Shown piece after piece: positions 54,949-64,000 of a DNA stretch of 64,000 nt (positions within the stretch are counted from its first letter, which is position 1; the number at the start of each line of letters is the position of its first letter). The notes under the pieces are model-generated. The model made no database searches and was not told the origin of the DNA. It worked only from the letters and a program-made list of their open reading frames with translations. Both the position numbers and the translations under genes were made by a program. This DNA is from Sulfuricella sp. (GTDB taxonomy: Bacteria; Pseudomonadota; Gammaproteobacteria; Burkholderiales; Sulfuricellaceae): assembly GCA_023266195.1 (NCBI GenBank), contig JAHFRP010000005.1, forward strand, positions 124,001-188,000. The letters run 5' to 3'.

Positions 54949-55938
54949 ATGACTCAGATTGGGAGGACAGAGATTCTGAAGGGTGAGGCCACCAAGGAAT
55001 GCCTCTTTGCAATTGGCGATTACGCCATTGTTCCCAATGTTAAATCTGTTTTGCAAAAACGCGGCGTTCATGACGTTGCAATGTCCATGTTTGTCCGGGT
55101 GATCGTTCGCGACGTGGGAGATCGGTGGAACATCACCAATCTGGGTGCCATCTTGTTTGCAACCCGGCTCGGGGATTTCGATGCGAGTCTGGCCAGAAAG
55201 GGGGTGCGCTTTGTGGCCTATGGCGGTACCAATAAAGCGGCACCTGTGACCCATCGCCACGACGGCCAGAAAGGCTATGCCACCGGGTTCGAGAGAATGG
55301 TCGGGTACCTGAACGATTTGCTTCCCAGAAACGAACACATCGGGACGGCACTGCGTGAGGTGCATCCGTTATTCCCTGAGTTGGCGATTCGCGAGTTGGT
55401 GGGCAATGCCCTTATCCATCAGGATATGACTGTGACTGGCGCTGGGCCGCAAATTGAGCTGTTTTCAGACCGAATCGAGATTACCAATCCGGGCTGTTCG
55501 CTGGTGAAGCCGGATCGCATGATCGATTTGCCTCCCCGGTCGCGTAATGAGGCGCTGGCCTCGCTGATGCGCCGCATGGGAATGTGTGAAGAACAGGGAA
55601 GCGGTCTGGACAAGGTGATTGCTCTGGTGGAGGTTTTTCAGCTTCCTCCACCGCTGCTCAGGGCCGACGATAACTCGATGCAGGTGGTGCTTTACGGGCC
55701 ACGCACCTTTGCCGAGATGACTCCTGACGAGCGGGTACGCGCTTGTTATTTCCATGCGGTGCTGAAGTTTCTCAGTGGTGACAAGATGAAAAATGCCTCT
55801 CTTTGCGTCCGCCTGGGCATCGATCCCAAAAATGCCGCCCAGGCGACTGGGGTGATCAACAAAACTCTGGATGCCGGTTTGATTCGTTTTGCCGATCCCG
55901 ATCATCCGCGAGCCGGTTACGTACCGCATTGGGCGTGA
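54949..55938 (+). CDS. ATP-binding (Schlafen/COG2865-like) protein, N-terminally short
   Basis: 329 residues. The conserved part from about 58 on matches the C-terminal half of AlbA_2/HATPase_c_4 proteins: DRWNITNLGAILFATRL, GYATGFERMVGYLNDLLPRNE, PELAIRELVGNALIHQDM, SDRIEITNPG, SRNEALASLMRRMGMCEEQGSGLDKVI, and a winged-helix tail. The usual N-terminal AlbA_2 DNA-binding domain is missing; the first 55 residues are unrelated. Probably truncated. The start codon directly follows an ACCGG-N8-CCGGT inverted repeat (54931-54948). Such proteins often sit in restriction-modification loci; an hsdR remnant follows. Confidence 0.75.
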   Translation: MTQIGRTEILKGEATKECLFAIGDYAIVPNVKSVLQKRGVHDVAMSMFVRVIVRDVGDRWNITNLGAILFATRLGDFDASLARKGVRFVAYGGTNKAAPVTHRHDGQKGYATGFERMVGYLNDLLPRNEHIGTALREVHPLFPELAIRELVGNALIHQDMTVTGAGPQIELFSDRIEITNPGCSLVKPDRMIDLPPRSRNEALASLMRRMGMCEEQGSGLDKVIALVEVFQLPPPLLRADDNSMQVVLYGPRTFAEMTPDERVRACYFHAVLKFLSGDKMKNASLCVRLGIDPKNAAQATGVINKTLDAGLIRFADPDHPRAGYVPHWA

Positions 55939-56074
55939 GTTTCTTGATCGGGTTTTGATTGCGCAGGCCTGCAGCGGGCGGACTTGGGTTGCTGGTTCAT
56001 TCTTTTCAAAGAGTTACAAACTTGATGCCGTAAACTATTTCTTGATTGAGTTTTGATAATGGCGACAAATTACC
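55939..56074. other. Intergenic region with an imperfect 21-bp direct repeat
   Basis: TTTCTTGATCGGGTTTTGATT (first 20 bases from 55940) recurs with three changes at 56038-56058. Nothing else recognised. The repeats may mark the borders of a small deletion or insertion. Confidence 0.45.
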
Positions 56075-56158
56075 ATGAACGAAGCAGAAACCCGTGCTGA
56101 ACATATCGACCCCGCCCTTGCCGCGGCAGGCTGGGGCTTCATCGAGGATAGTCGCGTC
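56075..56158 (+). pseudogene. hsdR: Remnant of a type I restriction HsdR subunit (N-terminus only)
   Basis: First 28 codons, beginning MNEAETRAEHIDPALAAAGW, match the typical HsdR N-terminus. Then the frame runs into a CCCTCTCTC...GAGAGAGGG inverted-repeat element (56161-56191) and loses similarity. The remaining roughly 750 or more residues expected of HsdR are absent. Marks an eroded type I restriction-modification locus. Confidence 0.7.
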
Positions 56159-56160
56159 GG

Positions 56161-56191
56161 CCCTCTCTCCAGCTCTCCCTCTGAGAGAGGG
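56161..56191. repeat. Inverted-repeat element CCCTCTCTC/GAGAGAGGG
   Basis: 9-bp arms separated by 13 bases, followed by GGTTGGGCGAGGGG. This kind of short element is scattered through many proteobacterial genomes; here it lies at the breakpoint of the hsdR remnant. Confidence 0.6.
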
Positions 56192-56337
56192 GTTGGGCGA
56201 GGGGCGGCGCCTTGCCCTGCGCTCGCAAAACCGCTCACTCCAGCCCGTCCATTTGAGGTTTCCAGGTTGAAACCAGCGCAGTTCTCGGTTAGATTTCGCC
56301 TCTAGCAGACAAAACCCAACCACGGAGGAGCGGAGCG

Positions 56338-57474
56338 ATGAAGGTCGAACAGAGGCTGTGGACCCAGGCACAAGGCTGGCAGCCGGGTGGTGCCGGGAAC
56401 CTGGCGGATTCCGCCCGACTGCTCCTGATCTTCGGCGGCACCGGCCTGCTCGCCGACGTCAGCCATTACCACGAACTCCGCGCGCTTTATCCCAATGCCA
56501 TTCTCCTCGGCTGTTCCACGGCAGGGGAAATTTACGGTACGCAGGTGCTGGACGACTCGCTGGTGGCGACCGCGGTCAGCTTCGACCATACCGGGCTCAA
56601 GCTCGCCAGCGTAACCATCGACCAGGCCGGCGCCAGCCATGCCGCCGGCGAGGCGCTTGCCCGCCAGCTCGACCCGGCTGGTCTTGCCCACGTGCTGGTC
56701 CTTTCCGACGGTCTCAAAGTCAACGGCACCGACCTCGTCGATGGGCTGAAAGCGGCGCTGCCGGAGCACGTCGCCGTCACCGGCGGGCTTTCCGGCGACG
56801 GCGCGCGCTTTCAGCGCACCCTGGTGTGCGCCGACGCGCCTCCGGCCGAGGGCCGGGTTGCCGCGCTGGGCTTCTACGGCGACCGCATCAGGGTCGGCTA
56901 TGGCTCTCTCGGCGGCTGGGACCCCTTCGGCCCCGACCGCCTCATCACCAAATCCAGGGGCAACGTGCTCTACGAGCTCGACGGGCAATCCGCATTGGAG
57001 CTGTACAAAAGCTATTTGGGCGAGCATGCGGCCGGCCTGCCTTCCACCGGCTTGCTTTTCCCGCTCGCCCTGCACGGCGAATCGGGCCAGGAAGCCGGGC
57101 TGGTGCGCACCATCCTGGCGGTGGACGAGGCCGACCAGTCGATGACTTTCGCCGGCGACATGCCGGAAGGCGTCTACGCCCAGCTGATGAAGGCCAATTT
57201 CGACCGGTTGATCGAGGGTGCGGCCAACGCGGCGCGCGCCACCAGCCTCGGCGCCGCCGAGCCTGAACTGGCGATCTTGATCAGCTGCGTCGGCCGCAAG
57301 CTGGTGTTGAATCAGCGCATCGAGGAAGAGGTCGAAAGCGTGCGCGACGTGCTCGGCGCCGGCACGGCGCTGACCGGTTTTTATTCCTACGGCGAAATTT
57401 CGCCTTACGCCGCGACGGCGAAATGCGAGCTGCACAACCAGACCATGACCATCACGACGTTCTCCGAGTCTTAG
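56338..57474 (+). CDS. FIST-domain sensory protein
   Basis: 378 residues: FIST_N (about 25-215; NAILLGCSTAGEIYG, VTGGLSGDGARF) and FIST_C (about 220-360; LYELDGQSALELYKSYLG, SCVGRKLVLNQRIEEEVESV, GFYSYGEISP). FIST proteins bind small ligands, possibly amino acids, and feed into signal transduction. GGAGGAG ribosome site. The histidine kinase gene starts six bases downstream. Confidence 0.93.
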   Translation: MKVEQRLWTQAQGWQPGGAGNLADSARLLLIFGGTGLLADVSHYHELRALYPNAILLGCSTAGEIYGTQVLDDSLVATAVSFDHTGLKLASVTIDQAGASHAAGEALARQLDPAGLAHVLVLSDGLKVNGTDLVDGLKAALPEHVAVTGGLSGDGARFQRTLVCADAPPAEGRVAALGFYGDRIRVGYGSLGGWDPFGPDRLITKSRGNVLYELDGQSALELYKSYLGEHAAGLPSTGLLFPLALHGESGQEAGLVRTILAVDEADQSMTFAGDMPEGVYAQLMKANFDRLIEGAANAARATSLGAAEPELAILISCVGRKLVLNQRIEEEVESVRDVLGAGTALTGFYSYGEISPYAATAKCELHNQTMTITTFSES

Positions 57475-57480
57475 GCCCTG

Positions 57481-58935
57481 ATGCACAACCTGCTGCAACG
57501 CCAGCTCAAGCGCTATCTGGGCGAGGCCGCCGGCGATCTGCCGCCGTCCTGGCGAGCGTTCGTCGCTGCGGTGGACGAGGCCTATAAACAGGCCGACGCC
57601 GATCGCTTGATGATCGAGCATTCCCTGGAAAAGATGTCGCAGGAACTGACCGAAAGGAACCGCGACCTGCGCCAGGAATTGAACGAACGACAGCAGACCG
57701 AGCGCGCCCTGCGCAAAAGCGAAGCCAGCCTGGCCCGCGCCCAGCAGATCGCGAGGCTGGGCAGTTGGGAATGGAATATTGCGGAAAACGAGGTCGTCTG
57801 GTCGCAGGAAAGCTATCGCATTTTCGGCATCGACGATTCCCCGGAAAAAGCCGATTACGAGCGGTTTATGGGCTTGGTCCATCCGGACGACCGCGACAGC
57901 GTGAAACGCGCGGTGGATGCCAGCCTGCACGGAACCGTACCCTATCGGGTCGAGCACCGCATCGTGCAGCCGAAAGGCGCTGTCAGGCACGTGCTGGAGC
58001 AAGGCACCGTCGCCATGGACGAGTCCGGCAATCCGGTCAGGATGTATGGCACGATCCACGACATCACCGAGCGGAAATTGGCCGAGCTGGCGCTGCAAAA
58101 GGAGAAGGAAGAACAGGCCGCGCTGATCAGGAAACTCGAGGAGGCGCACAACCAGTTGCTGCAATCCGAGAAAATGGCCTCGATCGGCCAGCTGGCCGCT
58201 GGCGTCGCGCACGAGATCAACAACCCGACCGGCTACGTCAGCTCCAATCTCGGCACCTTGCGCGGCTATGCCGAACAGCTGCTTGCCGTACTGGCGGCTT
58301 ACGAGGCGATCGACGACAGCCTCGCACCCGACCAGGGGAATAAAATCCGCGCCGTGAAGAAACAGGCGGAACTGGAATATCTCAAGGAAGATCTGCTTCC
58401 CCTGCTTGCCGAGTCGCAAGAAGGCATTGGCCGGGTGCGCCAGATCGTGCAGGATCTCAAGGATTTCTCCCATGTCGACGAGAGCGAATGGCTGGTAGCC
58501 GACCTGCACAAGGGACTCGACAGCACCCTTAACGTGGTGAACAACGAAATCAAGTACAAGGCCGTGGTGGTCAAGGAATACGGCGACATTCCCCATGTAA
58601 AATGCCTCGCCTCCCAGCTCAATCAGGTGTTCATGAACCTGCTGGTCAACGCCGCCCACGCCATTGCGGAAAAGGGCACCATCACCATCCGCACCCGGCA
58701 GGTGGGGGAGGAGGTCTGGGTGGAGGTCGAAGATACCGGCAGCGGCATCGCGCCGGAAAATCTCAACCGTATCTTCGATCCCTTCTTTACCACCAAGCCG
58801 GTCGGCAAGGGCACCGGCCTCGGGTTGTCGCTATCCTACGGCATCGTCCAGAAGCACAAGGGCCACATCGAAGTGGAAAGCGAACTCGGCAAGGGCACCA
58901 CTTTTCGGGTGCGCTTGCCGCTCGAACCGGCATAA
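57481..58935 (+). CDS. Soluble PAS-histidine kinase paired with the FIST protein
   Basis: 484 residues without membrane segments. N-terminal coiled coil (about 40-85), PAS/PAC (about 85-205), second coiled coil, HisKA with [20 protein letters not shown], HATPase with [11 protein letters not shown] and [15 protein letters not shown]. Cytoplasmic kinase likely tuned by the FIST protein encoded just upstream. No response regulator is adjacent. Confidence 0.92.
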   Translation: MHNLLQRQLKRYLGEAAGDLPPSWRAFVAAVDEAYKQADADRLMIEHSLEKMSQELTERNRDLRQELNERQQTERALRKSEASLARAQQIARLGSWEWNIAENEVVWSQESYRIFGIDDSPEKADYERFMGLVHPDDRDSVKRAVDASLHGTVPYRVEHRIVQPKGAVRHVLEQGTVAMDESGNPVRMYGTIHDITERKLAELALQKEKEEQAALIRKLEEAHNQLLQSEKMASIGQLAAGVAHEINNPTGYVSSNLGTLRGYAEQLLAVLAAYEAIDDSLAPDQGNKIRAVKKQAELEYLKEDLLPLLAESQEGIGRVRQIVQDLKDFSHVDESEWLVADLHKGLDSTLNVVNNEIKYKAVVVKEYGDIPHVKCLASQLNQVFMNLLVNAAHAIAEKGTITIRTRQVGEEVWVEVEDTGSGIAPENLNRIFDPFFTTKPVGKGTGLGLSLSYGIVQKHKGHIEVESELGKGTTFRVRLPLEPA

Positions 58936-59095
58936 AGCGCGCGGCGCACCGTGTCGCATGACGATGTATTATTAACGGTGCTCATGGCGGTTTGGAATCC
59001 GAAAATATTCAGGGAGCGATCCGGTGATGCCATCGCCGATGGAGTTATCGCAAAACCAACAATATTTATCAATTAATCAACGATCGAGGTGCCTT

Positions 59096-60412
59096 GTGAG
59101 ACCAAAAAGAACAATGAGCCGGGTGCTGGGGGCATTGCTTGTGGCTTTTGCCGCGCCAGCCTTCGCCGGTACGGTGGACGAGGTCAAAAGCCTCCTGGAG
59201 CAAAGCAGGGTGGCGGAGGCCTATCAGTTGGGCCGGCAGCATCCCGAGGAATTGGGCAACCCCGATTTCGATTTTTACTATGGCATCGCGTGCATCGATG
59301 CCGGCCATGCCTCGGAGGGCATCCTTGCCCTGGAGCGTTACCTTCTCAACTATCCGGCCAATGACCGCGCCCGCCTGGAACTCGCCCGCGGCTATTTCGT
59401 GCTGGGCGACGATGTGCGGGCGGCGGAAGAGCTCGACAATGTTCAGAAACTGAACCCGCCCGCCGAAGTCCAGGCCACCATCGAGCGCTATGCGGATGCC
59501 ATTCGCGCCCGCGAAGGCCGCTATCACACCACTTCCGGGTTCTATGTCGAGGCGGGGGTCGGCTACGACGACAACGTCAACGGCGGCGTGTCGGATGCCA
59601 ACATCAACCTGCCCGTCCTGGGCCCCGTCCAGGTCGCCAACAACGGGGTGCGGACCGGCGACAGCTTCGTTCACCTGGCCGCCGGCGGACAAGTGGCGAA
59701 GCCGGTGGCGCCGGGCGTGGCCGTTTTCGGCGGACTGGGTTACGACGGCAAATACAATCAAAGCGATACCGCTTTCAGCATGGAAAGCCTGGGCGGCTAC
59801 GGCGGCGTTTCCGTTCTCAAGGACAAGAATCTGTTCCGCGCGACCGCTTCCGTTACCACACTGACCGTCGGCAGCGACCGCTACCGCAACGTCAACGGCA
59901 TCTCCGGCGAGGTGTTTCACCAGCTGGACGAACTGCAAGGCGTCAACGGCTTCATCCAGTACGCCACCCTCGATTACACCGGCGGCAACCAAGTGCGGGA
60001 CGCCGATTTGACCGGAGTGGGCGTGGGATACCGCAAAGCCTTTATCGGCCGGTGGCAGCCCGTATTCAACGCCGCGCTGAGCTATGGCGAAGAGCGCAAC
60101 CGGCGCGACCGGCCCGACCTGGGGCGCGACATCACCGGGCTGAGCCTGGGTTTGAGCCTCTCGCCCCATCCCAAGTGGGGCGTCAATGTCGGCTATATCT
60201 ACCAGCAAAGCAGCTATAGGGCGCCGGATGCGGTCTTCAACACCACGCGCAAAGACGATTATCAGGCTCTGAATGTCGCCGCCACCTACCTGTACAGCAA
60301 AAACGTCAGCATCCGGGGCGAGATCGCCGCCAGCGACAACGCCTCGAACCTGAGCCTGTTTGGCTACCGGCGCAATTTCGGCGGCGTCAACGTCCGTTAC
60401 GAATTCAAGTGA
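59096..60412 (+). CDS. TPR plus beta-barrel outer-membrane protein (Slam/DUF560-like)
   Basis: 438 residues from GTG 59096 (GAGG seven bases upstream); ATG 59114 is an alternative. Signal peptide ends in APAFA. N-terminal TPR-like half (about 30-160; GHASEGILALERYLLNYPANDRARLELARGYFVLGD). C-terminal half of alternating aromatic/polar strands ends GGVNVRYEFK with a terminal aromatic pattern of outer-membrane barrels. Resembles surface lipoprotein assembly modifiers, but this is by architecture only. Paired with the FecR-domain gene 8 bases downstream. Confidence 0.65.
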   Translation: MRPKRTMSRVLGALLVAFAAPAFAGTVDEVKSLLEQSRVAEAYQLGRQHPEELGNPDFDFYYGIACIDAGHASEGILALERYLLNYPANDRARLELARGYFVLGDDVRAAEELDNVQKLNPPAEVQATIERYADAIRAREGRYHTTSGFYVEAGVGYDDNVNGGVSDANINLPVLGPVQVANNGVRTGDSFVHLAAGGQVAKPVAPGVAVFGGLGYDGKYNQSDTAFSMESLGGYGGVSVLKDKNLFRATASVTTLTVGSDRYRNVNGISGEVFHQLDELQGVNGFIQYATLDYTGGNQVRDADLTGVGVGYRKAFIGRWQPVFNAALSYGEERNRRDRPDLGRDITGLSLGLSLSPHPKWGVNVGYIYQQSSYRAPDAVFNTTRKDDYQALNVAATYLYSKNVSIRGEIAASDNASNLSLFGYRRNFGGVNVRYEFK

Positions 60413-60419
60413 GGCCTTT

Positions 60420-61292
60420 ATGAGAACGAAAATCTTCGCTTCATTGCTGGCAGCGCTCGGGCTGCTTTCCATCGCGGGTCCCGCCTGCGCCGACGTGGCC
60501 GGGCGCGTGCTGGTGGCGGTCGGGGATGTTTCCGCGACCCGCGCCGGCAAAACGATCCCCCTGAAATTCGGCTCCGAAGTCGAGTCCGGCGACACGCTGC
60601 GTACCGGCGTCACCAGCAATGCCCAGATTCGCCTCACCGACGGCGGTATCGTCGCCCTGCGGCCGCAGAGCGAGTTTCGCCTGGACGAGTATCATTTTTC
60701 CGGCAAGAACGACGGTTCGGAGAAAGGCTTTTTCAGCCTGCTCAAAGGCGGGTTCCGCACCGTTACCGGCTTGATCGGGAAGGCCAATCGCGACAGCTAC
60801 AAAGTGACGGCAACCGCCGCGACCATCGGTATCCGGGGCACCCACTACAACCTGGTGCTTTGCCGGCAAGACTGCGTCAATGCCGACGGCTCCAAGGCCA
60901 AGGACGGGTTGTACGGGGGCGTGACGGGCGGAAAGATCGCCGTGTCCAACGAGTCCGGCGGCAAGGATTTCGGCAAAGACGAGTTCTTTTACGTCGCATC
61001 CTTCCAGACTCCTCCCGAGAGCCTCGTCGCCCCGCCCGATTTCCTGGCCGACAAGCTGGAAGGTCAGGCGCGGAACAGGAACAACAAGGGCGGAGAGAAT
61101 GCCCCGGTGGCCCAGACGTCGCTGGATTTCGACGGGCGAACCCATATTCCCGAGGCGTCCAATTTTTCCTCGCTGGAAACCCATGCACCCTACGCGGTGA
61201 CCGAAAATAGGAATGCGTCGGGAGGGAGCGCGGTTATTCCGCCTAAGCGGCCCACTTATCCTAACAATTATTACGATTATTATGTTCGTTGA
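60420..61292 (+). CDS. Exported FecR-domain protein
   Basis: 290 residues from ATG 60420. Signal peptide (cut after PACA), then a FecR domain (about 30-170: GDVSATRAGKTIPLKFGSEVESGDTLRTG; IRLTDGGIVALRPQSEFRLDEY; TATIGIRGTHYNL). The C-terminus is polar with a Tyr-rich end. There is no membrane helix beyond the signal, and no ECF sigma factor is adjacent, so it is not a classical FecR anti-sigma protein. Probably a periplasmic or secreted partner of the upstream barrel protein. Confidence 0.8.
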   Translation: MRTKIFASLLAALGLLSIAGPACADVAGRVLVAVGDVSATRAGKTIPLKFGSEVESGDTLRTGVTSNAQIRLTDGGIVALRPQSEFRLDEYHFSGKNDGSEKGFFSLLKGGFRTVTGLIGKANRDSYKVTATAATIGIRGTHYNLVLCRQDCVNADGSKAKDGLYGGVTGGKIAVSNESGGKDFGKDEFFYVASFQTPPESLVAPPDFLADKLEGQARNRNNKGGENAPVAQTSLDFDGRTHIPEASNFSSLETHAPYAVTENRNASGGSAVIPPKRPTYPNNYYDYYVR

Positions 61293-61387
61293 TTGCCGAT
61301 CTTGGCTTGGGGTAAACAGTGGGGCTGTTGACAGCCTGCCGGAAAGAAGGCAGAATCTCGATCCTTCGTTTTATGCGGCGATTGATT

Positions 61388-61464
61388 GGTGATATAGCTC
61401 AGTTGGTTAGAGCACAGCACTCATAACGCTGGGGTCGGTGGTTCAAGTCCACCTATCACCACCA
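61388..61464 (+). tRNA. tRNA-Met (elongator, anticodon CAT)
   Basis: 77 bases including CCA. Acceptor GGTGATA/TATCACC, D arm GCTCAGTTGGTTAGAGC, anticodon loop CTCATAA, T arm GGTGGTTCAAGTCCACC. The paired first acceptor base rules out initiator tRNA; D-arm and variable region resemble elongator Met more than Ile2. Confidence 0.92.
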
Positions 61465-61475
61465 GAAATATCGTA

Positions 61476-61503
61476 AAAGGGCTTGCGGCGGCGCAAGCCC
61501 TTT
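61476..61503 (+). terminator. Terminator after tRNA-Met
   Basis: AAAGGGCTTGC / GCAAGCCCTTT, 11-bp stem with a 6-base loop, followed by GTCTTTTTT. Confidence 0.85.
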
Positions 61504-61571
61504 GTCTTTTTTGCCTTGCACCGGCGACGCCCCTCTCGCTTGGTGATTGGGTTGTGTGCTATCGTACCTTC

Positions 61572-61874
61572 ATGCTAAAGCGATTTTTTCTTGTTTTTCT
61601 CCTGATGTTGTCGATGGCGGCCCACGCCGGTCGGGTGCTGCCGCAGAACGCGCAAATCGGGCCGCTCAACGGCTTTTCCTACCCGGACGTCCAGATCGGA
61701 GGCAAGATTTTTCGGCTGGCGCCCGGCGTGCGCATTTACGATACTTTCAACCGCATCGTCATTCCCACCTCGCTGCCGGCCAGCGGCAACGTGTTCTACC
61801 AGCTCGATCCAGGCGGCATGCTGATCCGGATGTGGCTGCCTACCCCCGAGGAAGAAGCGGGGATGAGCCGTTAG
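61572..61874 (+). CDS. Small exported protein of unknown function
   Basis: 100 residues from ATG 61572 (GTG 61554 possible). Signal peptide ending in MAAHA, then a compact domain (IGGKIFRLAPGVRIYDTFNRIVIPTSLPASGNVFYQLDPGGMLIRMWLPT). No family recognised with confidence. It ends 9 bases before miaB and may be co-transcribed with it. Confidence 0.75.
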   Translation: MLKRFFLVFLLMLSMAAHAGRVLPQNAQIGPLNGFSYPDVQIGGKIFRLAPGVRIYDTFNRIVIPTSLPASGNVFYQLDPGGMLIRMWLPTPEEEAGMSR

Positions 61875-61883
61875 GCGCTTGGC

Positions 61884-63212
61884 GTGAAGAAGCTTTTCAT
61901 CAAGACCTTCGGTTGCCAGATGAACGAGTACGATTCGGCCAAGATGGCGGACGTGCTCAAGGCGGCGCACGGCATGGAAACCACGGCGAATGCCGAAGAC
62001 GCCGACGTGATCGTGCTCAACACCTGCTCGGTGCGGGAAAAGGCGCAGGAGAAGGTGTTTCACCAGTTGGGCCGGTGGAAGCCGTTGAAGCGGCGCAATC
62101 CCGATTTGATCATCGCCGTCGGCGGCTGCGTGGCGAGCCAGGAAGGCGAGGCCATTGTAGAACGTGTACCCTACGTCGATCTGGTGTTCGGCCCGCAGAC
62201 CCTGCACCGCCTTCCTCAGCTGATCGCGGCGCGGCGGCAAAGCGGCAAGCCGCAGGTGGATGTCTCCTTTCCCGAGATCGAAAAATTCGACCATCTGCCG
62301 TCCGCGCGGGTGGAAGGGGCGACCGCCTTCGTTTCGGTGATGGAAGGCTGCGGCAAGTTCTGCACTTACTGCATCGTGCCCTACACGCGCGGAGCCGAGG
62401 TGTCGCGCCCGTTCGACGACGTCATCGCCGAGGCGGTGGAACTGGCCGGGCAGGGCGTCAGGGAAATCACCCTGCTCGGGCAGAACGTCAACGCCTATCG
62501 CGGCGCCACCCACGACGGCGGCGCCGCGGACCTGGCCGACCTGCTCTACCATGTCGCGGAAATTCCCGGCATCGGGCGCCTGCGCTTCACCACTTCGCAT
62601 CCGGTGGAGTTGTCCCAGCGCCTGATCGATGCCTACGCCGAAATCCCCCAGCTCACCGGCGCCCTGCACCTGCCGGTGCAGTCCGGCTCCGACCGCGTGC
62701 TGGCGGCGATGAAGCGCGGCTATACCGCGCTCGAATACAAGTCGATTGCGCGCAGGCTGCGCGCGGTGCGGCCTGACATGTCGATCACCTCGGATTTCAT
62801 CGTCGGCTTTCCCGGCGAAACCGACGCCGATTTCGAGGCCACCCTCAAGCTGGTCGACGAGGTGGGCTTCGACGCCAGCTACAGCTTTCTCTACAGCGCC
62901 CGCCCCGGCACGCCGGCGGCGGAGCTGGCCGACGATACGCCGCTGGCGGTGAAGCAGGAGCGCCTGCGGCGCCTGCAGAAAAAAATCGACGAGCTGGAAC
63001 AGGCGATCAGCCAAAAAATGGTCGGCTCGGTGCGGCGTATACTGGTGGAAGGCACTTCCAGGAAAGACGGCAGCGAGCTGATGGGGCGCACCGACAACAA
63101 TCGGGTGGTCAATTTCAAGGGCAATCCGCGCCTGATCGGCCAGTTCGCCAACGTGACCATCACCGCCGTCTCCACCCACACCTTGCGCGGCGAAATAGCC
63201 ATTCTCGAATAA
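61884..63212 (+). CDS. miaB: tRNA-2-methylthio-N6-dimethylallyladenosine synthase MiaB
   Basis: 442 residues, GTG start. N-terminal UPF0004 cysteines ([20 protein letters not shown]), radical-SAM [20 protein letters not shown], and a C-terminal TRAM domain. It methylthiolates A37 of tRNAs reading U-starting codons. Confidence 0.97.
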   Translation: MKKLFIKTFGCQMNEYDSAKMADVLKAAHGMETTANAEDADVIVLNTCSVREKAQEKVFHQLGRWKPLKRRNPDLIIAVGGCVASQEGEAIVERVPYVDLVFGPQTLHRLPQLIAARRQSGKPQVDVSFPEIEKFDHLPSARVEGATAFVSVMEGCGKFCTYCIVPYTRGAEVSRPFDDVIAEAVELAGQGVREITLLGQNVNAYRGATHDGGAADLADLLYHVAEIPGIGRLRFTTSHPVELSQRLIDAYAEIPQLTGALHLPVQSGSDRVLAAMKRGYTALEYKSIARRLRAVRPDMSITSDFIVGFPGETDADFEATLKLVDEVGFDASYSFLYSARPGTPAAELADDTPLAVKQERLRRLQKKIDELEQAISQKMVGSVRRILVEGTSRKDGSELMGRTDNNRVVNFKGNPRLIGQFANVTITAVSTHTLRGEIAILE

Positions 63213-63222
63213 GGCTGCTCAA

Positions 63223-64000
63223 TTGACCTCCGACACCCTCGATATCGATTTTTCCCCGGTGGACAATGTCCGCCTCGCCAACCTGTGCGGCGCGCTGGAC
63301 GAAAACCTGAAACAGATCGAGACCGCACTGGAAGTGACCATTTCCCGCCGCGGCGAGCGTTTCAGCGTGCGCGGCGAACTGCGCGCCGCGCGCCTTGCCG
63401 TGCAGGCGCTGCAGAACTTCTACGAGCGGGCTCGCAGCCATCTTTCCGTCGATGACGTCCAGCTCGGGCTGATCGAGGTGGCCAACGCCAATCCGTCCGT
63501 GCAGGACGGCGGCGCGATGCCGGTGCTGATGACGCGCAAGGGCGACCTGCACGGCCGCACGCCGCGCCAGAACGAATATCTGCGCAAGATCCAGGAACAC
63601 GACATCACCTTCGGCATCGGCCCGGCCGGCACCGGCAAGACCTATCTCGCGGTGGCGAGCGCGGTGGACGCGCTGGAGCGCGACCTGGTCAAGCGCATCG
63701 TGCTGGTGCGCCCGGCGGTGGAAGCCGGCGAGCGGCTCGGCTTCCTGCCTGGCGACCTGGCGCAGAAGGTCGATCCCTATCTGCGCCCGCTCTACGACGC
63801 GCTCTACGACCTGATGGGCTTCGACAAGGTGGGCCGGATGTTCGAGCGCGGCGCGATCGAAATCGCCCCGCTCGCCTACATGCGCGGCCGCACCCTGAAC
63901 CATTCCTTCATCATCCTGGACGAGGCGCAGAACACCACGCCGGAACAGATGAAGATGTTCCTGACCCGTACCGGCTTCGGCTCCAAGGCGGTGATCACCG
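63223..64000 (+). CDS. ybeZ: PhoH-like ATPase (YbeZ), 3' end outside window
   Basis: First 259 residues of a PhoH-family NTPase, TTG start 10 bases after miaB. N-terminal KH-like region (1-105), then PhoH domain with Walker A GPAGTGKTYLAVA, RPAVEAGERLGFLPGDLAQKVDPYLRPLYDAL, and Walker B IILDEAQN. Usually followed by ybeY and corC. Role in rRNA processing/ribosome quality control is inferred from the family. Confidence 0.95.
   Translation, partial: MTSDTLDIDFSPVDNVRLANLCGALDENLKQIETALEVTISRRGERFSVRGELRAARLAVQALQNFYERARSHLSVDDVQLGLIEVANANPSVQDGGAMPVLMTRKGDLHGRTPRQNEYLRKIQEHDITFGIGPAGTGKTYLAVASAVDALERDLVKRIVLVRPAVEAGERLGFLPGDLAQKVDPYLRPLYDALYDLMGFDKVGRMFERGAIEIAPLAYMRGRTLNHSFIILDEAQNTTPEQMKMFLTRTGFGSKAVIT

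Noticed and set aside
56302-58659. Minus-strand open frame of about 785 codons opposite FIST and kinase genes
   Set aside because: Antisense shadow; composition biased to Gln, Gly, His, Val, with no recognisable domains.
61388-61464. CAT-anticodon tRNA as initiator or Ile2 (lysidine) tRNA
   Set aside because: A paired first acceptor base excludes the initiator; D-arm and variable-loop sequence fit elongator Met better. Ile2 cannot be fully excluded without identity-element scoring.

Overview
The window reads as a chromosomal segment of a GC-rich betaproteobacterium, perhaps a Nitrosomonadales-type lineage. This rests on a cbb3 oxidase assembly module, a CIRCE element in front of rpoH, the order lolB-ispE-tRNA-Gln-prs-rplY-pth-ychF, and miaB followed by phoH. 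No phage or plasmid backbone is visible. Genus-level assignment is not possible from the sequence alone.

Layout. 1-1.6 kb: end of ccoI, ccoS, and a 26-residue membrane peptide with its own promoter and a nearby FNR/ANR-type box. 1.6-2.5 kb: rpoH under a CIRCE element. 2.8-9.2 kb, all minus strand: two paralogous double-glycine-leader peptides of glycine-zipper type flank an exporter of HlyD-type adaptor, C39-peptidase ABC transporter and TolC-type channel. This resembles contact-dependent glycine-zipper bacteriocin (Cdz-like) loci. Both peptide genes carry a conserved promoter and a roughly 150-180 nt leader with two conserved hairpins, and the locus is bracketed by copies of a MITE-like repeat. 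9.7-12.7 kb: multi-PAS sensor kinase and receiver protein. 12.7-24.3 kb: a complete Tad/Flp pilus operon including an HTH-receiver fusion and a DUF3613 protein. 24.4-25.06 kb, minus strand: a strong promoter, a c-di-GMP-I (GEMM) riboswitch and two 47-codon ORFs with good ribosome-binding sites.

25.2-31.8 kb: ftsY-ftsE-ftsX, then divergently an M16 peptidase pair, rsmD, coaD and a ferredoxin. 31.9-34.8 kb: dynamin-like GTPase and mutM. 35-39.1 kb: a large SNF2-family ATPase. 39.2-42.9 kb: a Gld-type ABC system. 43-48.6 kb: TPR lipoprotein, lolB, ispE, tRNA-Gln, prs, rplY, pth. 48.9-53.4 kb: an HDOD protein and a GGDEF-EAL protein sit between pth and ychF. Upstream of ychF is a short inverted fragment of a diverged ychF. 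54.9-56.2 kb: an N-terminally short ATP-binding protein and an hsdR remnant, which look like an eroded defence locus. 56.3-61.3 kb: FIST sensor with histidine kinase, and a TPR/beta-barrel protein with a FecR-domain protein. 61.4-64 kb: tRNA-Met, a small exported protein, miaB and the start of phoH.

Functionally the window is rich in surface structures and signalling: Tad pilus, glycine-zipper peptides with a dedicated exporter, and an outer-membrane barrel. Cyclic-di-GMP elements (GGDEF-EAL protein, GEMM riboswitch) lie around this surface-lifestyle machinery. The most notable parts are the peptide/exporter locus with its duplicated structured leaders, and the riboswitch-controlled micro-ORFs next to the Tad cluster.
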